This document shows positions 22,101 to 34,244 of a DNA stretch of 64,000 nucleotides, piece after piece (the first letter of the stretch is position 1; every line of letters begins with the position of its first letter). The translations under genes and the position numbers were made by a program. Source of the stretch: Sipunculus nudus (lineage: Eukaryota > Annelida > Sipuncula > Golfingiida > Sipunculidae). The DNA is taken from positions 60,176,618-60,240,617 of the forward strand of contig CM049317.1 in NCBI GenBank assembly GCA_026874595.1. Reading direction: 5' to 3'. The notes under the pieces were generated by a model. It was not told the origin of the DNA. It ran no database searches and was given only the letters and a program-made list of their open reading frames with translations.

Positions 22101-25100
22101 AAGGGTTTACTGTAATATGTCAGCTGACAATAAACATTTTGACTTAAGTCACAATACTGTTTTCATTACACTCAAATATGTAAAATCTTAATAAAATAGC
22201 CAATACAATGACCCATATCTAGCACCTGCAAAGTTTGAAGAAAATCTATCAGTGGTGTAGTTACAAATAGCTCCTTATAGCACAGGTGGTCAGAGTCCAT
22301 GGTGCAACAGTGCTGGAAACTTGGTATCCAAATAAGACCTCCACTCTGATAATTTATTTTTTAACCTTTTTTGTTTGTTTCAATTAAAATGTCTTATGAT
22401 CATGGAAAAGCATGAAAATAGCATGATGGTTTTAATAAACAGGTAAAAGCACAACAAAACAAAGTAAATCTTATCAAAATTGTATTATTATATCTTCTTG
22501 AAAGATGAAAATCAAAATAAAAATTTTTTATGCGTGTTTTAAAACTGACGCGTGTGGGGGCCTGAGAACCATACCTTTTATTTTGTTTTGCCTTATCACA
22601 ATATTATTCCTAATGACATGATACAGGTACCAAGAAATTACAGGGATCTGTGGTCAAGGGTCCCAGATCAGCCAATCAGAAATCTCTCCCAATCTTACCT
22701 CAACTTTGGTTGGATCCTGAGTGAGAATATTGTTGGCGATATCAAACTCGTTTTTAGCAGCAGCTTCAGCAGTATCTGTAGACATCACCATGGTTTTATT
22801 CACAACCCATGCACTCCCCCTGATAGGGATCTCCAGCACAGGGCGATGGAAGTACACATATACTGACTTCCGTTGTGCCCCTGTTTCAGCCTTTCTTGTC
22901 ATCCCGGTGGCAATTCTTCAAATTACAAGACACAGGGGTAGTACTAGATTTCATAATATAAGCATCCAAATATAAGAAAAGTAAACTGGAAACTCTATAT
23001 CATCTCTATATCATCAAATGTTTAAATGAGCTTGACAATTTTTTTCAGGGGGAGGGGGTTCCATTATCATACTTTTTAAAGATACGTTTCTTCAACTTAA
23101 TTTAAAAACAGAATAAATTTATATTGCTATAAATTACAACAGAATGACAGTAAGCTGAACTAATGATATGCAATGATAAACATTATTTCTAAGAAAATTT
23201 CTAAAAGGGGGACTTGAAACCTAAGAGAAATATATTTTATATAATCATTATCATCTGGAAAGAAAACAAAATAATGGTACATGAAGTATGTAAGGCAAGA
23301 ACAAAAGAAATAGTAAATGGTTTAATGAGAGAGTAAGAAAGAATTGACAAAATGAGGGAGATGGAGAGAAAAGAAGAGAAGAGAAAAGAAAGACAGAAAA
23401 TGAAGCAAGAAAAGAAAATAAAAATAGAAAGAGATAGTCAAGGTTTGAACCCTGGTGGAACCACTAGACGTCACTCACTTTGCCCCTCCTTCTTCTCGTA
23501 TAGGACTCCATGTAAAATCCCCAGAGCTTTTGAACTGTGGGTAACTGAACTTCAGTATTCCACCAGCAGGGTAACCATCTTTCCTTCTGACGAACAAGTC
23601 CGTAACCAGTAAATGTATGTAACGCTGGTGGACATATGTCCTGTGTTCAATATACGCAAATGTGCAGTCAATGGTCTCCAGAAACGTACCTGAAAGTATA
23701 TTAATGTATTAAAGTGACAGGAGGTACTACCAGAATGTTCACTTCAGTTCATATTGGAATAAAATTCCCTAATATCAGCTAGCATTTGCATATACCAATT
23801 ATTCAGACTATTTTGAAAATATCTTTTCTGGAGAAAATAGGGGGTATGAAGTAATACAGGATATGAATTAATGTAGACATTACGTTACTAGTTGTGTCAA
23901 AAGAGTGCTGAAAATCTGTAAATCTGTAAATTTTTAAAGAATATTGCCAAAAGCAACAATTGGTAAAACAAGCAATATTTGAATTATAGTATCAGGACTT
24001 TACTGGTCACAATAACAATTTTAAGCAATTCCCGGAAGTACATAATGCATGCAAGTCTTCTGTAAAAGAAAAACAAAGCTTTAGAGATCACTGTCATGAT
24101 TCCTGCATATTCCAAAAAATACAAGCAATATTATATATTTTTTTCCTGAATCACAATACAAGGACTTTGCGGGTCACAATGACAAACCTGGGAAATTCTT
24201 TGAATTCCTAGAGGTCTGTAATACAAGCAGTATATGACATTTCTGTAATGGAATTACATGGCTTTAGAGGTCACTGTGATAACTGCAAGATATTTCAGAA
24301 ATCCAGGAAGTGTGTTACCAGTAGTATCTTATCTTTCACAGATTCAATTTTTCAGTGCTTGACCGGTCACTGACACAATTCCAGGATATTCCAAGAATTA
24401 ATGGAACTCTGTAATAAAAGCAGTATTATGACTTTTTTCTCATAATTCTAGCATATGCTGCAATATTGAGATATTCTTGGATTTCCAAAGTAAAACAAAA
24501 GCATCTATAACAGAAGTAATATTTGGTCCTCACCCAAAAGCACAGTATCAGTTTACAGGTCACCGTCGTAGTTCTGGAACATTCTGGAATTCATGTCAGT
24601 CTGTCACACACTTAGGATTGGAATTTCTATAAATAGGTTGTGTTTTACTTCCTGGATATTCCAGTCAAGGAGTCTGTAATACAGACATTTTCTGACCATA
24701 GCTTTCTCTAAAAAGACATCTCAGATCTCAGTGCATTACAAGTCACATGATAATTCCAGGATATTCCAGAATTTCCTGGGAGTTTTTCATACAAGCATAT
24801 CCTGACCGTCTCTATATCAAAGTTGAAGGGTATTACAGGTCATTAAATAATTTAAGGATATTCCAGGAAGTATTAGAGGTGTAAACTGTAGAACCAATGC
24901 ATCTGTATTACAAACAATATTTGACCTTTATCAGGTATCAAATAATACAATCATATTTCCATTATCAAACCTAACAGGTCACTGTCATAATTCTGGGATA
25001 TTCCAGGAATTCCCAGAAGTCTGTTATACTTGCAGGATCTGGCTCTTCTATATATAAAAGTTCAATGGTTTTACACGTTTGATGTCATTATGGAAAGACA

Positions 25101-27065
25101 TTCCAGTAATTCATGGGAGTTTTTTTCTTAATAAAATGGGTCTCAAGGCTTTACAGGTAACTATAATTATTTCATAATTTTGGGACATTTCAGGATTTCC
25201 CGTTAGTCTGTAATGATAGCACTCTCAGACCTTTGTCTTAATAAAAGTCTCAGTGCTTTAAAGTTACTATCATTATTTCATGATTTTGGGTCGATTCAGG
25301 AATTCCTGTAAGACTGTTAAGAAGGTGACAACTGACCTTTCTCTGAATCAAAGTAGAAACTTCTATTTGCCGTTCTCTCCACCTCATCGTCCAGCATGAC
25401 CCTTGTCATCACAACAGCTGGAATCAGAGCCCGGTGGGAATCCGCTGAAACACAACCATAATCATGGTGTGCGATGAAAGACAACAATGAGGACTTAATC
25501 AAGTGATTTGGAAATTGAATACATCTTGGTTTGAAACAGAGTGGTAGGGTAACATGTTAAAATATATAACTTATATTGTACACTTATTGTATACAATTTA
25601 TATCAAAGAAAAAAATTTTAAAACTTGAAGAAAAGATGTTCAAATGACTTGATGTCTTTATGATGTTACCATGGAACCTTTTATTAGACATAGAAAAATG
25701 TATATAAATGTGAGGAAAAATATCCTCACTTCTTATAGGAACCTACTTGAATTTCCATTGTACAATCCATTCAGGTACAAGTCACTTCCGTAAACAGTGG
25801 TACCTACGTGGCCATTACCAAGTGTCGGCATATACCGCGTGTTAATTTTGTTGTTCTTCATTGGCAAACTGTAGACAGTCAAGACAGATAAGACCCATAA
25901 TTCATGCTCAGGGAATTATTCCAAGGTATGAAGAGTACATTTCAATGATACATATTATATCTAGATATCACATTCATCTATATATATTTATATATTATAG
26001 TAAATATTTCCAAAACTAATTTTACCAGTGGATTCTGACTACTGACAAACTTAAGCCTACAGGCTTGCACTGAATCTCTTTGATCCTCTGTATCCTCTGA
26101 AAACTGTCACATATCTTGTTAAGATTGTGCACATGGGCCAACCACTACCATAATATTACAAAATAAGACAATAAATACCAAATTTTAGATCTGCAAAGGG
26201 GATAAACTTGATTAAACATTACAAGTAAAGGGCACTTTAATTTATAGCAAAAACTTTGCTAGATTATCTTTAATATCTTTTGTAAATTTTTTAAGCAGAT
26301 AATCTGTATTTGACTCGGACTTGGAATCCAATTGACTTGGATATAAGGAAAGGTGGGATGGACTTGAATTTCAAGGAATGAGAATCTGACTTGGACTCTT
26401 GTTTGCTGGATATGGACTTGCACTAGAACTCTGATGTCGTGGACTTGACTACATTACAGGTATACACTACCCACAATGTAGATAGATCAATCACACAGAT
26501 ATTTATTGGTTTCAGTTTGAACTAGATGATGTCAAACACATGGAAACTGATGTGTTGTCAACATATCAAATGCCTTTAAACAGTCATGCAATGTAGCATA
26601 GAAGCTCTATTTTTGGCAATATGAAACATTCTCCATATTAACCAAGCCATGTTAAAGTTAATTATTTATTTCCAATACTTGTTTACCTCAGACATCAAGA
26701 ACCTAGCCCTCATAATTTTTTCAATGTAAAACATTTTCCAATAAAGCAATCAAGTTGAAAGTAAATGATTTTTTCCCCATGAATTTTTTTCCAATTTATT
26801 TTTCATTTTTTTTTAATTCTTTCTTTGCCCGTAAGGACAATGACAATGACAAACAAAACAATTTAAACATTACTCACGTTGAAGCAAAAATAATTTTTGG
26901 ATCTGATGTTGGTGACGTTGACTGTCTTTTTTTGCGATCGGATGTCTTTGCAGATTCTGACTTGCTTCCCTTCAGCCATTTAACGTCATCGAGTGCTGGC
27001 AGGTCCAAGGAAGTCACAAGAACTGTTCCATACAGCAGGGTCAGCATCAGAAGCTGTAACCTCAT
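16192..27065 (-). CDS. PGGHG: Secreted GH65 protein, PGGHG/ATHL1-like (10 exons, 775 aa), catalytic Glu replaced by Gln
   Basis: Minus-strand exons: 26878..27065, 25747..25868, 25337..25444, 23479..23689, 22699..22915, 21667..21770, 19149..19678, 17478..17720, 16731..16969, 16192..16557. All have GT/AG ends and matching phases, giving 775 codons plus TAG. Human PGGHG has 737. Known role of the family: hydrolysis of glucose from glucosyl-galactosyl-hydroxylysine of collagen. Seen: a signal peptide (1..~19), a basic RKKR at 44..47 (possible furin-type cut), LGNGHVGTTVYGSDLYLNGL at the N-domain, HVMWDSEMY (Asp367 = human Asp301), HVNGAVGF, GPDQYHPNVLNNAYTNV, and VWTEYSEGSG (Glu658 = human Glu574). 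Human Glu430 aligns to Gln500, codon CAG at 17701..17703; spacing to Asp367 is 133 residues against 129 in human. A secreted form differs from the human protein, which lacks such a leader. An acceptor-like TTTATAG touches the ATG, so a 5' UTR intron is likely. It may be a pseudoenzyme or have altered chemistry. Confidence 0.93.
17904..18087. mobile_element. 184-bp G-rich MITE in GH65 intron 7
   Basis: Ends CATAGGCGGCGAAA and TTTCGCCGCCTGTG are inverted repeats (13 of 14 match), and CATAT flanks both sides (17899..17903 and 18088..18092) as a 5-bp target duplication. The interior has several runs of 5..12 G on the + strand, with C runs on the GH65 sense strand, so the transcribed-strand template can form G-quadruplexes. 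Confidence 0.7.
18093..19148. other. GH65 intron 7 remainder
   Basis: AT-rich intronic sequence between exons 8 and 7 of the GH65 gene. No element recognised. The donor of exon 7 (GTAAGT on the minus strand) lies at 19143..19148. Confidence 0.6.
19679..20286. repeat. 39-bp minisatellite abutting the GH65 exon 7 acceptor
   Basis: About 15 units of a 39-bp pattern including ATGTTAGAATACAATAATAC, AGAAAAGTATAGTTGTATA. The first partial unit contains the acceptor of exon 7 itself (CTAATTCCAG on the minus strand, exon starting at 19678). Because 39 is a multiple of 3, long open frames arise in several frames; they are artefacts. The minus strand of most units carries TTCTAAC, a branch-point-like heptamer. 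Residual units resume at 20652..20720, beyond the MITE at 20287..20647. Confidence 0.9.
20287..20647. mobile_element. MITE copy 1 (same family as 62955..63488), 5'-truncated
   Basis: Sequence from 20287 to 20647 matches 63085..63488 closely: GATCTGGCAGAT, CCATCTTTGTTTTA, TTTTTTAGAGTGTTTACATG, GACCTTGACCGCCATAAGTG, TGTAGACTGATTTCTCATAT, and the terminal CAGGTGGACATGAGGGGATG. The right end is followed by TATA. The left terminal repeat is missing. It lies within the 39-bp minisatellite, which continues on both sides, so it inserted into the array in GH65 intron 6. Confidence 0.8.
20721..21666. other. GH65 intron 6 remainder
   Basis: Intronic AT-rich sequence with a short (TA)-rich run near 21001..21035. 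Nothing else recognised. Confidence 0.6.
23980..25336. repeat. Diverged ~110..135-bp tandem array filling GH65 intron 3
   Basis: About ten to eleven units share the order 'GGTCACTGTCATAATTC..GG', 'ATATTCCAGGAATTCC', 'AGTCTGTAATACAAGCAG' and 'TCTGACCTTT..CTTAATAAAAG'. The last unit runs into exon 3: the exon end and its donor (ACTGACCTTTCTCTGAATCA on +) align with the repeat phrase CAGACCTTTGTCTTAATAA. Thus the array either grew from the exon-intron border or abuts it exactly. Confidence 0.7.
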
Positions 27066-28469
27066 CTATAAAATCAAGAGAACCATATAAATATCAGCAG
27101 ATCTATAAGCTTACTTGATCAATACCAGTAGTTACAATGATATACGCAAGTTACTGACAGCTAGCAAAGCAAGTAACCTCACCTTAAACAAATTTAATGT
27201 TGACACTGTATATAAGCTATAATGAGCTATAGAAAGTATGTAAAATATAGAGTACGGTTTAGAGAGCAGTCGCTCTGTAAGCTCAATGGATCAATAATAG
27301 AGTGACATACTCATGAATGTCACCTAACATCATACACTCTACGTCAGAGTCAGTAACAGTAAGTGTCACCTGACCTGTAAAAAATTTAAAGCTGTATTGA
27401 GGTTACATGAGCTGTAAATAGTCTATCTATAAAATGAAAGCTTCTAGGACAGATCAGTCTAGTGTTGTCACCTATAAAGCTAATGAGTAAAATAAATTAA
27501 ACTGCCAACACCTTTTAACAGACTTTCTGTTGTGAAGGATTGTTCCCTGAACTTTCACTTGGCCTGTCCTCTCTTTCTTGGGGATATGAAGTCCATTCTG
27601 TAGCCCTTACTTCCAGATAATGACAGGCTTACTTAAAAATGTGATAAATCTTTCTTTCTCCTGATCACTATCTCTTGTACATGCTCATCTAGGACAAAAG
27701 TACTTTAGGTACTCTGTGGCTATTGGACCTGATCAATCATAACATCTACTGGTAGCAGTGTTTTGTGTTATGATTTTACTGGTGTTTTTTTATGACTAAT
27801 GGTTTGTTTATCAGAAGTCCTGTACCGATCATCAGTTAAGTACACTGTGGATAAAACACTCTATACATTCAGCCATTTTCACCCTCTCTCATCCCCCAGT
27901 GTGGGATTTGACATTATTTTCTGTTACTTGTTGCGTCACCAACACATGCAACAGATAGCCATAATGTGATTATGCTATTTATGTCAGGGGAAACAATACT
28001 GTACTGCATATATAAGGTAACAAATAATTTAAGTGACTGAAATATAAATGTCTATGCAGTGAGCATATGGATTAAACCTCATTACTGGCAGGAATTATCC
28101 TGTGTTTTCTCCTATTTTTTAAGGGCAATCCTGTTCCTTTCATTGGAATGCATGATTGAACCGTTCTTTGGGTAAAGGTCCCTTGGTTTAAACAGTGAAC
28201 CCCCTGCCTTACCCATATCCTGGATCTGCCCCTGTTTATGTAAGCTAGTCCTGTAAGGATAAGCATAAAAGCCTGACTTTATTGTAAGGGTATATGTGCT
28301 ATATTAAGAATCTAGGTTTAAGGTCTTTTTTTCTAATATTTTTTGGTGGAGGTAACCGCCTCCATTTTTTAATGCTGACTTCTCTAAATCTCAACCTAAG
28401 TATGTACATCTGCAGAGTTTCCATTTCGGTTTGGGGCTACATGACAGGGCGGTAGGACTCCCTTCCTAT
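27066..28469. other. GH65 upstream region
   Basis: This stretch should hold the 5' UTR exon(s) and promoter of the GH65 gene on the minus strand. I cannot place a core promoter or first exon with confidence. Short diverged phrases (CTGTAAG.., GTGTCACCTGACCTGTAAAA) recur between 27170 and 27500, which suggests an old tandem repeat. Confidence 0.4.
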
Positions 28470-28760
28470 CATTTTTTTTTATTTTTGTATCCCGGTGTCT
28501 TCCAGGCCCGTTGTCTGCCGCATCTTCTGCTCCTGAGTGTAATCATCCCCATTGCTGAATCATAACACCGAGGAATTCCCAAAGCGCACTCGTATGTGGT
28601 GATACACGTCTGTGGGGCACAGCCTTCCCATTAAGCCTGCAGAGCACCCACCCCGGGTGAGGACCGACCGTGAAAAACCTCACCGCCTCGGCTGAGATTC
28701 GAACCCACGATCTCCCGGCTTTGAGTCCTGTGCTCTACCCCTGAGCCACACAAGCCGGTT
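28470..28760 (-). mobile_element. tRNA-derived SINE
   Basis: On the minus strand a tRNA-like head begins near 28757. It has an A-box-like TGGCTCAGGGGTAGAGC with a matching D-stem (GCTC/GAGC) and a B box GGTTCGAATCT. It is followed by about 200 bp of unrelated body and an A-rich tail (ACAAAAATAAAAAAAAAT near 28475..28492). The acceptor and anticodon stems pair poorly, so it is a SINE head rather than a working tRNA gene. No clear target duplication was found. Confidence 0.72.
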
Positions 28761-31420
28761 AGGTTTAAAGTTTGTCCTATGATATTTTGTCTGCCAGTAA
28801 CTGAACAGTAATTGAACTCTATATATTATATACAGGCATTCAGGGATGCCAGGGTAAGCCTCTCTGATGCTCAAAATCTCTTTTGGAAGCTCGGTTCTTG
28901 GGGTCGAAGTGTCCAAAGAGATGCACAAATTTCTGGCTTTAGGATCTTGTATCAGTCAATGCCCATTACTGGCTGCATCAAAAGAACCTGTCAGTGGGGT
29001 AAACAACTGAGGTTTACATTTCAATATCAGAATATATTCATATAATGACATGATTTCTAATCAGATTGTGATATGATAATAACATGAAATACAAAAAAGA
29101 TTCAAGTTTTACAGAACCTTTCAAAATTCAAAACATGAGGTCTCCCCATGCTCCAAACTCAGATGGGACTCCAAAAAATGTTGCCCAAGCATCCCCCACT
29201 CTTCAAATTTTCTTTCTATTTAAAGCCCTGTATGTATCTAATTTTTTCCATATAGTTAAAATGCGTCATGTGTGTTTTTAAAACTGTTCAGGCTGAACTT
29301 GTAAAAAACCTGTAAAACTTATTTCAGGTATTACATTTGAGTATCTCTTTTACCTGTTTGACTTAACTGGCAGCCAATGACAAATAGATAAAACTGCATA
29401 TCATTGGAATATCTTGAATTTTTTTATTTATTTGAATACAGATTTTTATTTGATATCCAGGTGTCTGAATTTGAATGTGTATTTCATGTACTAAATAGGT
29501 TTATCTGTTTTTTAATTATATTTGTATTCGACCACACAGACTTGTAAGTATATCAGACTGAATAAGAACATGTTAATTCATATTTGTACATGTTACTCTA
29601 CATATATAGAGAGTCTGGTGTATTAAATCCAGACAATTTGATGCTTAACTCGAGAATTTTGGCGCAATGTGTTTTTTAATTTTTACCTGTAGTCTAATAT
29701 CTAGGTCAGTTCAGAGAGAGGGATGAACACGCATAAGGTAAACTTATCTTGCGGTCACCCTGGTGACTATCAGGAGAACTAATTAAATGGTACCTCCTTG
29801 TGTCTACAGGTATAGGCCCTGTACTAGTGTGATCACATCTTTGATAACTCCACCAGCAGGTCACAAGTAAAAATAAACTACATATAATGGTTACCATGTA
29901 TTCAAGGTCTCATGCAGCCACTACAGGAGTTTATCTTGTTTTTAATTATAGGATAGGTCCATGCCTAGTAGATGGCACTGTCTTCTACATGAGACTTGAA
30001 AAATATGGGGACGCAAAACCTTGGATGATGGTGTGTTCAGGGTTAGTGCCATGGAATTTTAAATGAGCCTGTGTAATTTTTGGGAACTTTTTCCTTGCAA
30101 ATATATTGAAAAACACCCTGGACATCATGGTATTGCTGTTGTTGATTATAAACACAGTGACCAACAAAAAATTAATGGAAATTTCATATGCCAACCCATA
30201 TAAGATAATTTAAAGTTCAATAACATCTGTGATACCTTTTTTTCCAATATATTGCCAAGACACACATACACACAGAAATGAGTGAAAATAATAACCCTCA
30301 CCTCATACAGGGTTAATAAAGTTAGTAATACAATAAAAATGATATGCTGTTATATTTCGCCATTTCAGGTTTTATTATGCATATGATTCTTAATAATCCA
30401 ACACTGAGCCATTTACTGCTGTTAATTAGGACACAATTTAAACCATCATCAGCTAATTGTTGTAAGTTTTATTTGCACAGGAAATTTCAAACATACTGTT
30501 CCGTGGTCCTTAATGTAGCATCCCTGGCAAAATTTTAAAACATTTTACTAAATCAAATTGAAAAATTCAATTTTAAGTTAGAAAAAAAACATAATACAGG
30601 AAAAAAAATAAAACAGTTTTTAGATTGAGCCATGAACCAGTAGTTTAATATTAGCCGACTAAAAGTGGTTTGCTGATGATACTGGTTACCTGAAATTGTG
30701 TACCATTTAAAAATTTTAAATTGTCAACAATGTTAAAATATCATATGAAAATGAATGTGAATTTCAGAAATACATATACCATTAGGAAGAGCTCTGAACC
30801 AGCTTTTAAATTATACATGCCTTATGGAGTCTAATATGCATTTGAAGTGGATTGTTGATTGATTTAATATTTAGCGGGTTTTGCCAGCAATGCTACCTTA
30901 AAGGTACATAAACATTTAGGCCAGTAGAAAGTGACATAAATATAGCACAACCCGGACATTTTACATAACAACCAAAATTTGGTTGCATCATGTCTGTATG
31001 GCCATCACAACACCCGACAAGAAATTCAACCAAAATCAACCATTGGGAAATAGTATTTTGACACTGTTTTACAAATGGCCGCCGTCAGAATCACGGAATG
31101 TAAATTTTTGACCATAACTTCATTGCTAGGACAGCTAGAGACATGATTTTGGTGTCTACACCCATGTTTTAGGGTGCTAGGAAACTGAAAGTATCATTGA
31201 AAATAATCAATATCCTTTCATTTTTATAAAATAAAAAAAAAATGATCACTATTTGGTAAAAAAAATACAGAATTTTTTACCATAAGTCTAGATGCAATTT
31301 CCTGCCATTTTTGTTTTACAAAATGAGCACCAACAATTTACTAGTTATGGCATTGATTTACACTTGATGTTTTCTCTTCCTATGAATACCTAATTAATGT
31401 TTCTTTGCCTTACAGAAAGA
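28761..31420. other. Intergenic, nothing recognised
   Basis: AT-rich non-coding sequence. Short open frames show no family resemblance. No convincing repeats were seen. Confidence 0.45.
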
Positions 31421-31429
31421 TTGGTTGCA

Positions 31430-31975
31430 TATTGACATCTGTGTAGTGTGTGGTGAAGGTGATGGTGGTGGTGGTAGTAAACAGTGTCGGCCCTAAGAAC
31501 AAAAGGCTATCAAACTTTTATTGAAACTTCCAAGAAACGTGATGATGAACTTTATTTGGCATGTTTTTCCTCTGACAAGCAGTATTTTCATGATAGCTGT
31601 TAAAGGACATACACATTACACAAAAACATCTTCAAGAGTCAAGAATCCAAACTACAAAATCAGAGCAGGCATTGACCACATCATCACTTTGATCCAATAA
31701 AAGACCATATGATTATCCTTCACACTGCTTAATATGCACTGAAGAACTTGATTTTGAAAATGCTCTTCGTCGCCCAAGTCCACAAACACTAATCAGTAGT
31801 GTTTACGTGATCAACAAGGAAAAGAAGAGTCTAATACAGGAGAGCCTGCTGTCAGTATGTGAGAAAAGACAGGATGCTCTGGCCGTCAACTTAAAATCAC
31901 GAATATTGGTGACATTCGGCCATGAAGCCAAGTATTACACAACATGTATGCAAAAGAACATGTCTCATTAACGTG
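31430..31975 (+). pseudogene. Decayed protein with two cysteine modules (transposon-associated type)
   Basis: Three frame-shifted pieces line up as a duplicated module. Module 1: ICVVCGEGD, then ETSKKRDDELYLACF and YFHDSC ending at a TAA. Module 2: HCLICTEELDF, then LLSVCEKRQDALAVNLKSRI and EAKYYTTCMQKNMS. The pattern C-x2-C ... (K/E)(K/R)(R/Q)D(D/A) ... (F/Y)(H/Y)xxC repeated twice resembles a domain I have seen in invertebrate transposon-derived proteins (recalled, not searched). A pyrimidine tract and TTACAG acceptor-like site lie just before 31419. Internal stops mark it as broken. It has no recognised neighbour. Confidence 0.42.
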
Positions 31976-33621
31976 GAACAAGTGCACAATCTCCATCTGG
32001 TATTAACATCCGTAATGTAAATACGACTAGGATGAGTATCAGTGTTTTATTTTTATTAATTACTGCCTGGATATGTTTGCGTTCTTTAAGGTGTCTTGAA
32101 GGATGTATAAATATTGATCTAATGTACCTGATGAGAAATTTAATTTATTTTACACATGACGCATAGGCCCATTACGCTCATAATTTGGTAAATGCGCCCC
32201 ATTTTCAACTTTCATTTAACTTACATTAGCTTACTATCCATTTAAAACTTTCATATTACAATAAATTATGGAGTCTTTATTGAGCTTGCATAAATTCTCA
32301 AGTGGGCTGGCTACAAGCATATTGCTATAAGTTCAACTAGCAAACATTGACGACAACATCTATGAAATCCTTTAATAATGAATATTCCGGCCTTTTCTAA
32401 ATATTAAACATTTTTTCTAGTTGCACGACGGGAGAGTATCGGTGTTTCGCTAGGGTGAAAGACTATCTTGTTTATACACATAACAGATATATGTACTTTG
32501 ATGATGGATTTCGTTGTACTTCTCAGGGAACCTAAAATCACCAAAAAGTACTACTTTTGGCTAATGCGTGTCCTAGCCAGGATTACAAATTTCACACAGT
32601 AATTTAAACAAACCACATTGTTTAGTGGAACAATTAAAGTCTACTGAGTACCGCGGTAGTAAACGTAATCTTTAGAATAATTAAATTGTACTAATTTTAG
32701 TACCTGTAGCTCCTTTAAATGTGGTAAAACTCTGACTCAAACATGCAAATTAAGATAAAAATAATTAAATAAAAAAACAACAAGCTAGTACAAACTGCCA
32801 GCCTTCAAATGTGACTTTATTGATTTATTAAATATAGGATTCTCTCACTGTCCACATATTTCCATGTTACAAAAACATCAGTATTTTCTTAAGTTCCAAA
32901 CTTTTGTACGTCGCAAGGGCCATCGAGTATTGTTTTGACAAACAACAACAAGGATTGGAGATATTGTAACAAATCTGTAGAAATAGGGGTTTTACATTTG
33001 ATTGGCTTCTTGTGCATGATTAAAATGTTTTGGACAATTTGTATTTTGTAATGCTCATTGATATATGTAGTGTTCATTTATGATACACTAGTGGTATTTT
33101 GAAGGATGAAAAACTTGATGATTGTTTATAAATCGATTATTTTATGTATCATCTATATTATCGTGAATAGGCTCTATAGGATTTTACCTAAAATATTAGT
33201 AAATCAAGTAAAAACTTTTACATCCCGCTTCAAAGTCAAGGTAATGGTCAGTCGGTTTTTTTAACACTTATTAATTCCGCAAGTTTAAATTTTAATTCTA
33301 TTCGTTGTTTTGTACCCCATCTTAATATTCAAGAATATTTTATTAGGATTTTATAACTTAAAATTGAATGTACATACATAACCATTTATGATCAATTATG
33401 CAAAAATGCACACGATTAATCGATTTTGAATAAAAACGAAAAATATCATTGATATAATCGATTAATAGGCACATGATCTGTTTTTAGGTTATGTGTTTAA
33501 TCCCATAAACCAGATAATCTAGGAAGTGTTATTCCATATCATATTTTATTCAAGCATATAAATTTGGGCTGCTCGTGGGAGTAATACAAATTTAGCTAGG
33601 GGAGAGCAAATCAGATGATAA
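31976..33621. other. Intergenic, nothing recognised
   Basis: AT-rich sequence without coding domains, tandem repeats or terminal repeats that I can support. Confidence 0.45.
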
Positions 33622-33689
33622 TGGAACATTTAATAGTTGACAGCTGGGCCTCCTATATACTTTGATAATAATTTTGTTTTTGTTTGGAG

Positions 33690-33743
<54 letters not shown>

Positions 33744-33812
33744 GTGTATATATATAACACTGGAGTAAGATTATATATATATAACACTGGAGTGAGATTA
33801 TATATATGTATG

Positions 33813-33849
<37 letters not shown>

Positions 33850-34200
33850 CTAAAGTACGGTTAGTTTGACTTCATCAGTTTGTGCTACAGATCTGTTTCG
33901 TGAGAGCAGCATTCAAGCCGGCTCACTCTTCAGGTACAAACTGGAGTGATCATCTTGAATGCTGCTCTCACGAAACAGATCTGTAGCACAAACTGATGAA
34001 GTCAAACTAACCGTACTTTAGTAATTTATAAACGCTCCCATACGGTAGAGCACTATCACCGCGATGTATTGAATTCACGTTATGTGAACAATACAAATTA
34101 ATAAATATATATAAATATATACATATATCACTCCAAAGAAAACATTATTTTCAAAGCATACAGGAGGCCCAGCTGTCAAATATTAAACGTCACTAATAAT

Positions 34201-34244
<44 letters not shown>

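Noticed and set aside
28680-28760. Functional tRNA gene on the minus strand
   Set aside because: A and B boxes are good, but the acceptor and anticodon stems pair poorly and a SINE body with an A-rich tail follows.
33954-34029. Second hammerhead on the + strand of the right arm
   Set aside because: The GAAA and stem III parts are there, but the CUGANGA core is reduced to CUGGAG-like sequence and stem I has no 5' strand.
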